Shown: positions 1 to 8,830, numbered from the stretch's first letter. The stretch is DNA of 64,000 nucleotides from Rhodobacter capsulatus (GCF_005144475.1 NZ_SWJZ01000013.1:1-64000); one strand, 5' to 3'. Made by a program: numbers and translations. The notes: generated by a model from the sequence alone, not told the origin.

Positions 1-5
1 CGCCC

Positions 6-935
6 TCAGCCCTTCAGCGCCACCACATCCTCGGGCGTGCCGACGGCTTTCTGCGTCGTTTCCTTGGCGATGCGCTTGATCATGCCCGAAAGCGCCTTGC
101 CCGCGCCCACTTCGCAGAAGTCGGTCACGCCTTGCGACACCATCCACAGCACCGACTCGCGCCAGCGCACCGATCCGGTGACCTGCGCCACCAGCAGCTG
201 CCGAAGGGTCTCGGGGTCGACGACCGCCTCGGCGCGCACGTTCGCCACCACCGGCACGACAGGCGCCAAGACCGTCACCGCCGCCAGCGCCTCGGCCATC
301 CGGTCGGCGGCGGGCTGCATCAGCGCGCAATGGAACGGCGCCGAGACCGGCAGCATCACCGCCCGTTTCGCGCCCTTGCCCTTGGCGATCTCGACCGCGC
401 GTTCGACCGCCGCCTTGTGCCCGGACACCACGACCTGCGCCGGATCATTGTCATTCGCCGCCTGACAGACCTCGCCCTGCGCCGCCTCGGCCGCCACTTC
501 GGTTGCCGTCGCGAAATCCAGCCCCAGCAGCGCCGCCATCGCGCCCACGCCCACCGGCACCGCCGATTGCATCGCCTCGCCGCGGATGCGCAGAAGCCGC
601 GCCGTATCCGCCAGCGTCAGGGCCCCCGCCGCGCACAGCGCCGAATATTCCCCAAGCGAGTGCCCGGCGACAAAAGCCGCCTCCGTCACCGCAAATCCCT
701 CGGCCTTCAGCGCCGCGACCGCCGCCAGCGAGGTCGCCATCAACGCCGGTTGCGCATTCGCCGTCAGCGTCAGCCGCTCGATCTCGCCGTCCCAGATCAA
801 GGCGCTCAGCTTTTCGTTCAGCGCGTCATCGACCGCATCGAAGACCGCCTTCGCCGCCGGATAGGCCTCGGCCAAGGCCTTGCCCATTCCGATCGTCTGC
901 GCCCCCTGACCGGGGAACACCCATGCCACGCTCAT
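6..935 (-). CDS. fabD: malonyl-CoA:ACP transacylase FabD
   Basis: Moves malonyl groups from CoA to acyl carrier protein to start fatty-acid elongation in the cytoplasm. The 309-aa product has the usual family length. The N-terminus reads VFPGQGAQ, the nucleophile elbow is GHSLGE with Ser at about residue 93, and the catalytic His lies in PVSAPFH near residue 200. The gene is complete, with its stop at the very left edge of the window, so any fabG or acpP partner would lie outside. It is transcribed away from glnA but on the same strand, with a palindrome and the glnA terminator in the 200-bp gap upstream. Family assignment is secure. Confidence 0.96.
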   Translation of the reverse strand: MSVAWVFPGQGAQTIGMGKALAEAYPAAKAVFDAVDDALNEKLSALIWDGEIERLTLTANAQPALMATSLAAVAALKAEGFAVTEAAFVAGHSLGEYSALCAAGALTLADTARLLRIRGEAMQSAVPVGVGAMAALLGLDFATATEVAAEAAQGEVCQAANDNDPAQVVVSGHKAAVERAVEIAKGKGAKRAVMLPVSAPFHCALMQPAADRMAEALAAVTVLAPVVPVVANVRAEAVVDPETLRQLLVAQVTGSVRWRESVLWMVSQGVTDFCEVGAGKALSGMIKRIAKETTQKAVGTPEDVVALKG

Positions 936-1025
936 GCCCGCCTCCTTGGTAATGCTGCCGTTTCATACCGTGACGCTGCGTCCGGAGCAACCGCGCCGCC
1001 CGGGCTCCAGCGCCGCAGGCAAAGA

Positions 1026-1076
1026 GCGTATTTGCACCAAGAAGAAGCCGCGGGTTTCTTCTTGGCTCAAATACGC
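1026..1076. repeat. 51-bp intergenic palindrome, copy A
   Basis: Two 21-nt arms (1026-1046 and 1056-1076) are near-perfect inverted repeats; the outer ends read GCGTATTTG and CAAATACGC and the inner arms are AAGAAGAA and TTCTTCTT. The same structure recurs at 4723-4774 with a different loop. It lies between the end of glnA and the start of fabD. It may be a repeated extragenic palindrome or a transcript-stabilising hairpin; the role is inferred. Confidence 0.7.
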
Positions 1077-1090
1077 CCTTCTGCCCGGCA

Positions 1091-1121
1091 AAAGAAAAGG
1101 GCGCCCGAAGGCGCCCTTTCC
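1091..1121 (-). terminator. Rho-independent terminator of glnA
   Basis: Read on the minus strand, a GC-rich stem with a UUCG tetraloop is followed by TTTTCTTTT. It starts 17 nt past the glnA stop, which fits termination of the glnB-glnA transcript before fabD. Confidence 0.8.
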
Positions 1122-1137
1122 CGAACCATCCCGCCGA

Positions 1138-2553
1138 TCAGCAGGAATAGTACATCTGGTATTCGACCGGGTGGGGGGTGTGCTCGTAGGCATACACTTC
1201 TTCCCACTTCAGCGCCATGTAGCCTTCCAGCTGGTCCTTGGTGAAGACGTCACCGGCCAGCAGGAATTCATGATCCTTCTCGAGCTCGGTCAGCGCTTCA
1301 CGCAGGCTGCCGCAGACGGTCGGGATCGCGGCCAGTTCTTCCGGCGGCAGATCGTAAAGGTCCTTGTCCGACGCCGGGCCCGGGTCGATCTTGTTCTTGA
1401 TGCCGTCCAGACCGGCCATCAGAAGGGCGGCAAACGCCAGATAGGGGTTCGCCGACGGATCGGGGAAGCGGGCTTCGACGCGTTTGGCTTTCGGCGATTC
1501 CGTCCACGGAATACGGACGCAGCCCGAGCGGTTGCGGGCCGAATAGGCGCGCAGCACCGGAGCCTCGAAGCCCGGGATCAGACGCTTGTAGCTGTTGGTG
1601 CCCGGGTTGGTCAGGGCGTTCAGCGCCTTGGCGTGTTTCAGGATGCCGCCGATGAAATACAGCGCTTCCTGCGACAGGTCCGCATATTTGTCGCCGGCAA
1701 AGAGCGGTTTCCCGTCTTTCCAGATCGACATGTTCACGTGCATCCCCGAGCCGTTGTCGCCCTTCATGGGCTTGGGCATGAAGGTCACGGTCTTGCCATA
1801 GGCATGCGCGACGTTGTGGATGACGTATTTGTATTTCAGGATGTTGTCGGCCTGTTCGGTCAGACCGCCGAAGATCAGCCCGAGTTCGTGCTGGCAGGTC
1901 GCCACTTCGTGGTGGTGCTTGTCGACCTTCATGCCCATGCGCTTCATCGTCGAGAGCATCTCGCCGCGCAGGTCCTGGGCTTCGTCGACCGGGTTCACCG
2001 GGAAGTAGCCGCCCTTGTGGCCGGCGCGGTGGGCAAGGTTGCCCATCTCGACTTCGGCGTCGGTGTTCCAGGCCGCCGCTTCCGCGTCGATCTGATAGGC
2101 GACCTTGGCCGGGGTGACCGAGTAGCGCACGTCGTCGAAGATGAAGAATTCGGCTTCCGGCCCGAAATAGGCGACGTCACCGATGCCCGAGGCCTTCAGA
2201 TAGGCTTCGGCCTTCAGCGCGATGCCGCGCGGGTCGCGCGAATAGGCTTCGCCGGTGTCCGGCTCGACCACGTTGCAATGCACGCACATGGTCTTTTCGG
2301 CATAGAAGGGGTCGATGTAGACCGAGGACGCGTCCGGGATCAGTTTCATGTCCGACTGATCGATCGACTTCCAGCCCGCGATCGACGAGCCGTCGAACAT
2401 GAAGCCTTCCTCGAAGAAGTCCTCGTCGACGAGGTCGGCGACAAGCGTCACGTGCTGCAGTTTGCCACGCGGGTCGCAGAAACGGATGTCGACATATTCG
2501 ACCTCCTCCGCCTTCATCAGTTCGAGAGCCTTTTTGACTGCGCTCATTTGCAA
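1138..2553 (-). CDS. glnA: type I glutamine synthetase GlnA
   Basis: Makes glutamine from glutamate, ammonia and ATP; it is the main ammonium-assimilation enzyme and acts as a cytoplasmic dodecamer. The product is 471 aa, typical of GSI-beta. The metal/substrate motif [10 protein letters not shown] lies near residue 50 and [10 protein letters not shown] lies in the ATP/glutamate region. The C-terminal [10 protein letters not shown] contains the tyrosine that is adenylylated in this class. It lies 75 bp downstream of glnB on the same strand, so glnB-glnA is probably co-transcribed and under nitrogen control. A terminator follows directly. Confidence 0.97.
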   Translation of the reverse strand: MQMSAVKKALELMKAEEVEYVDIRFCDPRGKLQHVTLVADLVDEDFFEEGFMFDGSSIAGWKSIDQSDMKLIPDASSVYIDPFYAEKTMCVHCNVVEPDTGEAYSRDPRGIALKAEAYLKASGIGDVAYFGPEAEFFIFDDVRYSVTPAKVAYQIDAEAAAWNTDAEVEMGNLAHRAGHKGGYFPVNPVDEAQDLRGEMLSTMKRMGMKVDKHHHEVATCQHELGLIFGGLTEQADNILKYKYVIHNVAHAYGKTVTFMPKPMKGDNGSGMHVNMSIWKDGKPLFAGDKYADLSQEALYFIGGILKHAKALNALTNPGTNSYKRLIPGFEAPVLRAYSARNRSGCVRIPWTESPKAKRVEARFPDPSANPYLAFAALLMAGLDGIKNKIDPGPASDKDLYDLPPEELAAIPTVCGSLREALTELEKDHEFLLAGDVFTKDQLEGYMALKWEEVYAYEHTPHPVEYQMYYSC

Positions 2554-2628
2554 ATTACCCTTTCGTTGAGCATGGGGTGCGGGCTGGGCCCGTTGCGGTG
2601 CCGGGCCATCGCCCGAAATTCGGAAGTC

Positions 2629-3093
<465 letters not shown>

Positions 3094-3136
3094 TTAGCAT
3101 ATTTATTGTGCGAAATGTAAACTGTTTGGGCGGCAA

Positions 3137-3775
3137 ATGACGGAAATCCTGACGAGTGATGAAATGCGCAGCCTTGAGAGAGCTGCCATCGCCTCCGGCC
3201 GCGCCAGCGGGCTCGAGCTGATGGAACGCGCGGGGGCGGCGGTGGTCGAGGCGATCGCCGAGGCCTGGCCCGACTTCCGCCCTCCCGCCGAGGCGGGGCG
3301 CCATGCGATGATCCTGTGCGGGCCGGGCAACAATGGCGGCGACGGCTTCGTGGTGGCGCGGCTCCTGCGCCGCCGCGGCTGGAAGGTGACGCTCTATCTT
3401 TACGGCGACCCCGAGCGCCTGCCGCCCGACGCCCGCGCCAATCACGACCGCTGGCGCCGCATCGGCACGCTGTCGGCCCTGCCCGCCGCGCCCGATTTCA
3501 GCAGTGCCGATCTGGTCGTCGATGCGCTTTTCGGGCTTGGGCTGACGCGGCCGCTGACCGGCTTCGGCCCGATCTTCGCCGCGCTCGCCACGGCGGGGCG
3601 GCCGGTGCTGGCGATCGACCTGCCCTCGGGGCGCGATGCCGATGCGCAGCCCGACTCGGCCGGCTGGCCCTCGGCGCCCTGTTCGCTGGCCGTCACCTTC
3701 CACCGCGAAAAGCCGCTGCATGCGCGGCTGCGCGCCGAGGGCATCGGCGTCATCGTCAAACCGATCGGCCTTTAG
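3137..3775 (+). CDS. nnrE: NAD(P)H-hydrate epimerase (YjeF N-domain)
   Basis: Interconverts the R and S forms of damaged hydrated NAD(P)H so that the dehydratase can repair both. The 212-aa protein is a stand-alone YjeF_N domain: LTSDEMRSLERAA at the N-terminus, the signature GPGNNGGDGFVVARLL near residue 60, then VDALFGLGL and AIDLPSG. In many bacteria this domain is fused to the dehydratase; here the partner is a separate gene 68 bp downstream on the same strand. The function is well supported by the motifs and by the neighbour. Confidence 0.92.
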   Translation: MTEILTSDEMRSLERAAIASGRASGLELMERAGAAVVEAIAEAWPDFRPPAEAGRHAMILCGPGNNGGDGFVVARLLRRRGWKVTLYLYGDPERLPPDARANHDRWRRIGTLSALPAAPDFSSADLVVDALFGLGLTRPLTGFGPIFAALATAGRPVLAIDLPSGRDADAQPDSAGWPSAPCSLAVTFHREKPLHARLRAEGIGVIVKPIGL

Positions 3776-3843
3776 GGCGGATCTTCACGCTTTTCACACC
3801 ACCCCGCGCTAGGGTTGGAAAAAACGACCGCGCCGGAGGGGCC

Positions 3844-4698
3844 ATGTTCCGCCAGATCACCTTGACCGAGGAGATGCGTTCCCGCCTCGCCAAAGCGCCC
3901 GCAGCCCACAAATACGACCACGGCCATGCGCTGATTCTGGCGGGCAGCCCCGGCAAGGGCGGCGCCGCCCGTCTGGCCGCGCGCGCCGCGCTGCGGGTCG
4001 GGGCGGGGCTGGTGACGCTGGCCTGTCCGCAGATCAGCCTGGCCGAGAATGCGGCGCAGCTGACCGCGATCATGCTGACGCCGCTGCCCGACGCCTATTC
4101 CCTGCGCGGCCATTTTCAAGATCCGCGGCTGAATGCGCTCTGCCTCGGCCCGGGGCTGGGCCTGCCGCGGGCGCTCGAAATGGTGCCTGCGGCGCTCTGG
4201 CTGCGCCGGCCCAGCGTGCTTGATGCCGATGCGCTCTCGGCCTTCAGCGCCGACACCGGCCCGCTGTTCAACGCGATGCACGATCAGGTGGTGATCACCC
4301 CGCATCAGGGCGAATTCCGCCGCCTGTTTCCCGATCTTGCGCAAGCGCTGGAGGACGGCACCCTGCCCCGGGTCGAGGCCGCCCGTCAGGCCGCCGCGCG
4401 GATCAACTGCACGGTGCTGCTGAAAGGCCCCGAAACCGCGATCGCCCAGCCCTCGGGCGAGGCCGCGCTGCACAGCGCCACCGGCGCGCGCGCCGCGCCC
4501 TGGCTGGCCACCGCCGGATCGGGCGACGTTCTGGCGGGGATCATCACCGGGCTGATGGCGCGCGGGCTGACGCCCTTCGAGGCCGCCTGCACCGGCGCCT
4601 GGCTGCATGTCGCAGCCGCGCTGAGCTTCGGCCCCGGCCTGATCGCCGAGGACCTGCCCGAGGAACTGCCGAAAGTCTTTCGCGCGCTGAACCTCTGA
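3844..4698 (+). CDS. nnrD: ADP/ATP-dependent NAD(P)H-hydrate dehydratase (YjeF C-domain)
   Basis: Dehydrates S-NAD(P)HX back to NAD(P)H at the expense of ADP or ATP (ribokinase-like fold). I chose the ATG at 3844, giving 284 aa that begin MFRQITLTEEM; the longer frame upstream runs through nnrE and is not coding. Visible motifs are HKYDHGHALILAGSPGKGGA near the N-terminus, the ITPHQGEF strand, and the nucleotide-binding GSGDVLAG near the C-terminus. It pairs with the upstream epimerase as a two-gene repair operon. A palindrome follows 25 bp after the stop. Confidence 0.92.
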   Translation: MFRQITLTEEMRSRLAKAPAAHKYDHGHALILAGSPGKGGAARLAARAALRVGAGLVTLACPQISLAENAAQLTAIMLTPLPDAYSLRGHFQDPRLNALCLGPGLGLPRALEMVPAALWLRRPSVLDADALSAFSADTGPLFNAMHDQVVITPHQGEFRRLFPDLAQALEDGTLPRVEAARQAAARINCTVLLKGPETAIAQPSGEAALHSATGARAAPWLATAGSGDVLAGIITGLMARGLTPFEAACTGAWLHVAAALSFGPGLIAEDLPEELPKVFRALNL

Positions 4699-4722
4699 GC
4701 CGCGGCCTGAGACCGCGACAGG

Positions 4723-4774
4723 GCGTATTTTCGCCAAGAAGAAACCCATGGCCTTCTTCTTGGGGCAAATACGC
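4723..4774. repeat. intergenic palindrome, copy B
   Basis: Second copy of the palindrome seen at 1026-1076: same outer GCGTATTT/CAAATACGC ends and AAGAAGAA/TTCTTCTT arms, but a different loop. It sits between the convergent ends of nnrD and the Hint-domain gene, a position suited to a bidirectional terminator, though no clear T-tract is present. Confidence 0.7.
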
Positions 4775-4789
4775 TCTTTCGACCCTTTC

Positions 4790-5320
4790 TCAGCTGCGCA
4801 AGGCCAGGGGATTGCAGCCGATCTCGACCCCATCGGCATAGATCACCTCGGGCGCCTCGAAATGCAGCGCGAAAATCCGGATCTTGCGGCCGGTGATGCG
4901 GGTGATGAACTGCCCGTCGATCAGCCGCTCCACCGCCACCAGCGCCTGGGCGGTGCCGAACATCACCTCGGCCCGCCAGTCGCGCAAAAGCACCTGGGTG
5001 CCCGCGCCCAGCACCATCGCCTGCCCCGGCCGGTCATGGCCAAGCGCCCCGGGCGCGATGCCGACCAGCCGCGACACCAGCGGCAGGCTGGACAGGCCGC
5101 GCAGCACCCGCATCCCCGAGCGGGTGACGATCCGGTCGCCCAAGCTCAGGAATTCGACCGGCAAAAGCCCGTCCATCGTCGTCACCCGCGAGCCCATGGC
5201 AAAGCCCGCCACCCCATGCGCGCTCTCGGCGCCCAGACGGGAATCGAATGTGAACGCGGACGCGGAAGACACGGGCGCCTTGGCCCCGCCTTCCTCGCGC
5301 CCCGTGGCCTGCCTGTCCAT
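4790..5320 (-). CDS. Hint-domain protein of unknown function
   Basis: The 176-aa product contains a Hedgehog/intein-type (Hint) fold as found in many Rhodobacterales proteins: FAMGSRVTTMDGLLPVEFLS near residue 40 matches the start of the module, followed by LGDRIVTRSGMRVL and, later, AQALVAVERLIDG. No signal peptide or obvious partner domain is seen; the first 30 residues are low-complexity. Proteins of this family are often annotated only as Hint domain-containing. An AGGAAG ribosome-binding site lies 6-7 nt before the ATG. The role is unknown, and whether it self-processes cannot be told from the sequence. Confidence 0.75.
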   Translation of the reverse strand: MDRQATGREEGGAKAPVSSASAFTFDSRLGAESAHGVAGFAMGSRVTTMDGLLPVEFLSLGDRIVTRSGMRVLRGLSSLPLVSRLVGIAPGALGHDRPGQAMVLGAGTQVLLRDWRAEVMFGTAQALVAVERLIDGQFITRITGRKIRIFALHFEAPEVIYADGVEIGCNPLALRS

Positions 5321-5506
5321 CGGGTCTTCCTGCTCTCGCGCCGGTTTCCGGCGGTTCTGATCATCTGGCCTTTGCGGCTCTGATCCGAATCCTAGGACAG
5401 GCCCCGCGGTCTGGCGAGGACAAAGGTTAACAAAACTCTATTTTGCCCACCGACCTGTTGCCCCCCCTACACAGGGGCCGCACGAGTTGCTAAAAGCAAA
5501 GGCAGT

Positions 5507-5589
5507 GCGGGTGTGGCGAAATTGGTAGACGCACCAGATTTAGGTTCTGGCGCCTTGGCGTGGGGGTTCGAGTCCCTTCACCCGCACCA
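5507..5589 (+). tRNA. tRNA-Leu (anticodon UAG)
   Basis: The acceptor stem GCGGGTG pairs with CACCCGC, and CCA is encoded at 5587-5589. The anticodon stem CCAGA/TCTGG encloses the loop TTTAGGT, giving anticodon TAG. The variable arm is long as in class II tRNAs, and GGTTCGAGTCC forms the T arm. The 3' half is the left copy of the island attachment site, so the gene is complete only because the island carries back an identical 3' end. Confidence 0.95.
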
Positions 5590-5595
5590 TCTTGA
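5539..5595 (+). repeat. island attachment site, left copy (attL)
   Basis: A 57-bp sequence from the anticodon loop to 6 bp past the tRNA end is repeated exactly at 32586-32642. The match stops on both sides, which defines the crossover repeat of a tRNA-targeting integrase. Confidence 0.92.
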
Positions 5596-5648
5596 GAACA
5601 TTGGTCCTTTTCGGCCCGGCCCTTGCTTCCCCAGCGGCCTTCGCTCCG

Positions 5649-5671
5649 GTTTCGCACTTAGTTTCGCACTT
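5649..5671. repeat. tandem 11-bp repeats, possible integrase arm sites
   Basis: GTTTCGCACTT occurs at 5649-5659 and 5661-5671, between the left attachment site and the integrase stop. GTTTCGCAC occurs again at 32503-32511, close to the right attachment site. The placement suits arm-type integrase binding sites; this is an inference. Confidence 0.45.
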
Positions 5672-6694
5672 TCATGTTCTGTGCTTGTTCTGTTCGCGGC
5701 GCTGCTGCGCCTCCTTCGACGCCCGTTTCTGGCTTGCCTGAGCCCGGTATTTCGCGACCATCGCAAGGGTCTTGTGCCCGGTGACGGCCTGGATCTCGGC
5801 ATCAGAGCACCCGGCCTCGGCCAGTTCCTTGGCCGCCGTGTAGCGCCAGCCGTGTTGCACGAGGCGTTCCTCACCCGTCCTCGCGCCGATCTTGTCGCGC
5901 GCCAGTTCGGCCTCGCGCTGCGCCTGCCGCTTGCCAATGTGCTCGGTCAAGTTCTTGGCGAGGATATGCCGTCCGGTCTTGGGCAGGGCTTTCAGATAGG
6001 ATCTCAGCCGCTCGGGACAGAAGACCTCGATCTTGGCGCCGGTCTTCTCTTGCACGACGCGCATGAATTCACCGTCGAAGTCGGCCCATTCCATCGCGAC
6101 GCAATCCCCGATGCGCTGGCCGGTGCCGATCATCAACTCATAGATCGTCCGCGCGGTCGCAAGGCCGTGTTCGTCGCAATACCGCTCATAGGCGCGCAAC
6201 TTGTCTTCGGGCCAAGCGGCATATTCGCCCCCTTTCAGCTTGGGGATGTCTTCGACGGGGTTTCGCTCGATCCATTCCAGATCGACGGCATGGCGACACA
6301 GGATCGACAGAACCGCGATCCTTTCATTTGCCTTTGACCAAGTGTCCTGCAGCGCCGCCTGCACAGCCAAGGCATCCTTGCGCCGAAAGGCCCGCATGTC
6401 CTTGGTCGCGTTCTTCTCGCGGATCGCCTCGCAATGGCGCCGATAGTTTGCCTGGGTGCCCTTGCTCAATCCGCGGAAACCGGGCGACGCATAGTAGCTG
6501 ATGATCAGCTTATCCCATGTCGTCCTCGTCGAGCTATTCCGCTTGCCGCTTCGACAAGCCCAGTACTCGCGGGAGAAATCCTCGGAATCAGGGTTGGACG
6601 GCAAACGACGACGGAACTTCCCTTTTCGGAAGTAGATGTAGTCTCGCCCCTTGACGGTCTTGAACTCGAGGTATGGCAGGTCAGGTCGTCTCAC
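5672..6694 (-). CDS. int: tyrosine recombinase / island integrase
   Basis: Catalyses site-specific recombination between the tRNA-Leu attachment sites. The 340-aa protein has a phage-integrase layout: a SAM-like core-binding region, then the catalytic domain with the first Arg in GTGQRIGDCVAMEW, HGWRY (HxxR box), and TGHKTLAMVAKYRA, whose Tyr is the nucleophile. The stop lies 82 nt from the end of the tRNA and the start overlaps the upstream AlpA-like gene by 4 nt, so the two are translated together. The N-terminal region (YIYFRKGKFRRRLP) resembles integrases of alphaproteobacterial islands. It appears intact. Confidence 0.93.
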   Translation of the reverse strand: MRRPDLPYLEFKTVKGRDYIYFRKGKFRRRLPSNPDSEDFSREYWACRSGKRNSSTRTTWDKLIISYYASPGFRGLSKGTQANYRRHCEAIREKNATKDMRAFRRKDALAVQAALQDTWSKANERIAVLSILCRHAVDLEWIERNPVEDIPKLKGGEYAAWPEDKLRAYERYCDEHGLATARTIYELMIGTGQRIGDCVAMEWADFDGEFMRVVQEKTGAKIEVFCPERLRSYLKALPKTGRHILAKNLTEHIGKRQAQREAELARDKIGARTGEERLVQHGWRYTAAKELAEAGCSDAEIQAVTGHKTLAMVAKYRAQASQKRASKEAQQRREQNKHRT

Positions 6695-6927
6695 GGCTCG
6701 AACTCCTCATGCTCGACATTCGTGCCATGAAGTGCAGCATCGATATCCGCACAGCGCCAGCACGGAATTTCCGGGCTGAGAAACACCGGTCGCGGCAGGC
6801 TGCCGCAGGCAACAAGTCGCTCAAACTCTGGCAGCGTCAACGAAAGCGCGTTCGCCGCTTCGCGTGCGTTCAAAGCGATTTTGAAAGGATTGGAACGCGT
6901 CAGACCGGCCATCGTCAAATCCGTCAT
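6691..6927 (-). CDS. AlpA/excisionase-like helix-turn-helix protein
   Basis: A small protein whose core, LNAREAANALSLTLPEF, resembles the helix-turn-helix of AlpA and MerR-type excisionases; PVFLSPEIPCWRCADIDAAL matches the following wing (recognition of the site, Trp, then a helix). I use the Met at 6927 (MTDLTMAGL) because GGGA lies upstream; starts at 6972 or 6912 are also possible. It overlaps the integrase start by 4 nt, so it probably controls excision or integrase expression. The function is inferred from fold and position. Confidence 0.7.
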   Translation of the reverse strand: MTDLTMAGLTRSNPFKIALNAREAANALSLTLPEFERLVACGSLPRPVFLSPEIPCWRCADIDAALHGTNVEHEEFEP

Positions 6928-7133
6928 CTCATCCCGCGCGGTAACCACGCAACCACAGCCCCCTCTCGCCACTCAAAGCTTCGAAGGGAAAACCTATCTT
7001 TCCGGCGCGGCATCTCTTGACCCAAAGGGCTCGTTCGGAGCCCGCGGGGCGTGCCTCGCACCGACCAGTGATCGCTTTGCGATCTCTTGCGCGATGGCTT
7101 CTCAGCGTTGGGAACCGCAAACCCCGCATCAAT

Positions 7134-7194
7134 ATGCGTTCACATAAAACGGCAGGCGAGCTTGCGTCAATGCTTATTTTATGCGATCACATAA
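7134..7194. promoter_or_regulatory. direct repeats upstream of the island regulator
   Basis: ATGCGTTCACATAA (7134-7147) and ATGCGATCACATAA (7181-7194) differ at one base and lie 47 bp apart in an AT-rich stretch just upstream of the wHTH gene at 7216. They look like paired operator sites, possibly for that protein itself. The rest of the 6928-7215 gap shows no gene. Confidence 0.45.
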
Positions 7195-7215
7195 TTGCAT
7201 GAGAGGAGGCCTGCC

Positions 7216-7647
7216 GTGTTTTTCCTTTTTTTCAGCCCGACGCGTGACGGCATGCCGGAGCACATCCGGGATTTTCTCGATCGCGAACACATCACTTGGA
7301 ACGAAATGGAAAAATTGCTGAATGGATTCCGGGCGATCAAGCCGGACATCACGGTCGGGACTCTCCTCACGTTTCTTTACATTGCGCGCCGGACATCAAA
7401 CGAGTCGAGCGATATTCCCATCAGCCTGAAGGTCCTCTCCGACGCGCTCGGAATGAGCTATCAAAGCGCCGCGCGGCACTGTGACCTGCTTTCCGAGGGC
7501 GTCAGCGGCAACGGCGGCCTCGGGTGGATCGAGAAAATCAGCAACCCCCAGGAACGCGGAAAGGCGATGCAGCTTTCTTACGGAGGCTTGTTCGCGCTGC
7601 TTCAGGTATTCGAGAAGCTCAGGCCAGAAGGCCAAACCGGGGAGTAA
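7216..7647 (+). CDS. winged-helix (MarR-like) DNA-binding protein
   Basis: The 143-aa product looks like a small winged-helix regulator: DIPISLKVLSDALGMSYQSA forms a recognisable HTH, followed by ARHCDLLSEGVSGNGGLGWI and a wing-like segment with MQLSYGG. The start is a GTG at 7216, chosen because AGGAGG lies 6 nt upstream; a TTG at 7195 lacks such a site. The protein may regulate island genes, since paired direct repeats lie immediately upstream. It is 64 bp ahead of the exonuclease gene on the same strand. No close named family is recognised; MarR-like is a fold-level call. Confidence 0.6.
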   Translation: MFFLFFSPTRDGMPEHIRDFLDREHITWNEMEKLLNGFRAIKPDITVGTLLTFLYIARRTSNESSDIPISLKVLSDALGMSYQSAARHCDLLSEGVSGNGGLGWIEKISNPQERGKAMQLSYGGLFALLQVFEKLRPEGQTGE

Positions 7648-7711
7648 ACCGCGCCCTCGCAAGCGGCACATCTTATCCCTTCCACGTTATCGCCAAGGGA
7701 CAATTCCCACC

Positions 7712-8182
7712 ATGACCCCTGTCTTTCTCGACATCGAAGCCTCGAGCCTGAGTGGATGGCCCATCGAAATCGGCCTGTCCCGGCTCGGCCCCATCGGCAT
7801 CGACACATGGTCTTGCCTCATCCAACCCCGCCCGGGCTGGAGCGAGGCCGACTGGGATCCGCGTTCGGCAGAGATTCACGGCATCGCGCGAGAGCGGCTG
7901 CACACCGCTCCCGCCGCCGATCTTGTGACCGAGGCGGTCGAGGCGCAGCTTGGGGCCCATGTCCTTTCCGATTGCCCCGAATTCGACGGCAAATGGCTGG
8001 CCATGCTGCTGCGCCGCCCGGTGCAGCTTTTGCATTTCGACGATGCGGTCAGCGATACTTTCGGCGCAGAGGCGCTTGGCCGCGCGCAGGATCTGCTCGC
8101 CACGCTGCCGCATCCGCATCGCGCGGGGCCCGATGCCGAGGCGATGGCGCAGGTCTGGCTCGAACTGGTGCAGGGCCGCTGA
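7712..8182 (+). CDS. DEDD-family 3'-5' exonuclease (DnaQ-like)
   Basis: The 156-aa protein has the DnaQ/RNase T fold signatures: FLDIEASSL at the N-terminus supplies Asp7 and Glu9, the SDCPEFDGKWL region supplies the second acidic motif, and HRAGPDAEAM supplies the C-terminal His/Asp of the DEDDh type. It therefore probably cleaves single-stranded nucleic acid or small nucleotides with two metals. The gene is upstream of cas6 inside the CRISPR island, converging with the NYN-domain gene with a 3-nt gap between stops. Type III loci with CorA effectors have been reported with signal-degrading enzymes, and I infer this as a possible role; a role in spacer trimming is the main alternative. Confidence 0.75.
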   Translation: MTPVFLDIEASSLSGWPIEIGLSRLGPIGIDTWSCLIQPRPGWSEADWDPRSAEIHGIARERLHTAPAADLVTEAVEAQLGAHVLSDCPEFDGKWLAMLLRRPVQLLHFDDAVSDTFGAEALGRAQDLLATLPHPHRAGPDAEAMAQVWLELVQGR

Positions 8183-8185
8183 GCC

Positions 8186-8830
8186 TCAGCCCTCGGGTGG
8201 GGCGTATTCGTCGGGCCGCCGCGCCTTGCCAACCGTGGCCCCCATCACCGCGCGCTCAAGATGCCCGGCATTGAGTTTGATCTTGCCGCCCGAAGCATGG
8301 CGCAGGATATGCACCGAAGGGTCGCGGCCGGGCGGCGCCACCGTCGTCAGCCGCTTCTCGGGGAAACGCCGCGCGAACATCGCCGCCGTCGCCGCCTGAT
8401 CGGAATCGGCCGTCAGCAGATAGGCATGGTCGAACACATCCTCGAACGCGTCATGCATCAGATGGATCGCCAGGTTGATATCCCCCGCCTTTTCGGTCGG
8501 CTTCTCCCAGCGATCCCCGCAATTGCGGCACATCATCCGCTCATGCACGTAATGACCCAGCGCCACCTCCACCCCCTCGGCCCGCTGCGCCGCGATCACC
8601 TGCTCGTGCCGCCAGCGCTTGCCCGCCGAACCGGGATAGAACGCCGTGCAATAGACCACCCGCACCAGCTTTTGCGTCTTTTGCGGCAAGATCACCTGCC
8701 CCAGCCGCCAATAGCTGAGCCATTTCAGATGCGGCTGCCCCAGCCGGTCGATCGCGTGATAAAGGTTGAACCCGTCGATATAAAGCGCCGCGCGCGCGGC
8801 CCTTGTTTCCTGTTGATCTTTTTCGCTCAA
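8186..8830 (-). CDS. NYN-domain (DUF88-like) putative nuclease
   Basis: The 214-aa protein begins with the NYN hallmark ALYIDGFNLYHA (first acidic residue of a PIN-like fold) and continues with KAGDINLAIHLMHDAF and YLLTADSDQ, which supply the other acidic residues. A CRNCG pair of cysteines lies mid-protein. I choose a TTG start at 8830 because GAGGT lies 6 nt upstream; the longer ATG frame has no support. The 178-bp gap to the divergent cas6 has no other gene. NYN proteins are often RNases; here the CRISPR neighbourhood suggests an accessory nuclease, which is inference. Confidence 0.72.
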   Translation of the reverse strand: MSEKDQQETRAARAALYIDGFNLYHAIDRLGQPHLKWLSYWRLGQVILPQKTQKLVRVVYCTAFYPGSAGKRWRHEQVIAAQRAEGVEVALGHYVHERMMCRNCGDRWEKPTEKAGDINLAIHLMHDAFEDVFDHAYLLTADSDQAATAAMFARRFPEKRLTTVAPPGRDPSVHILRHASGGKIKLNAGHLERAVMGATVGKARRPDEYAPPEG

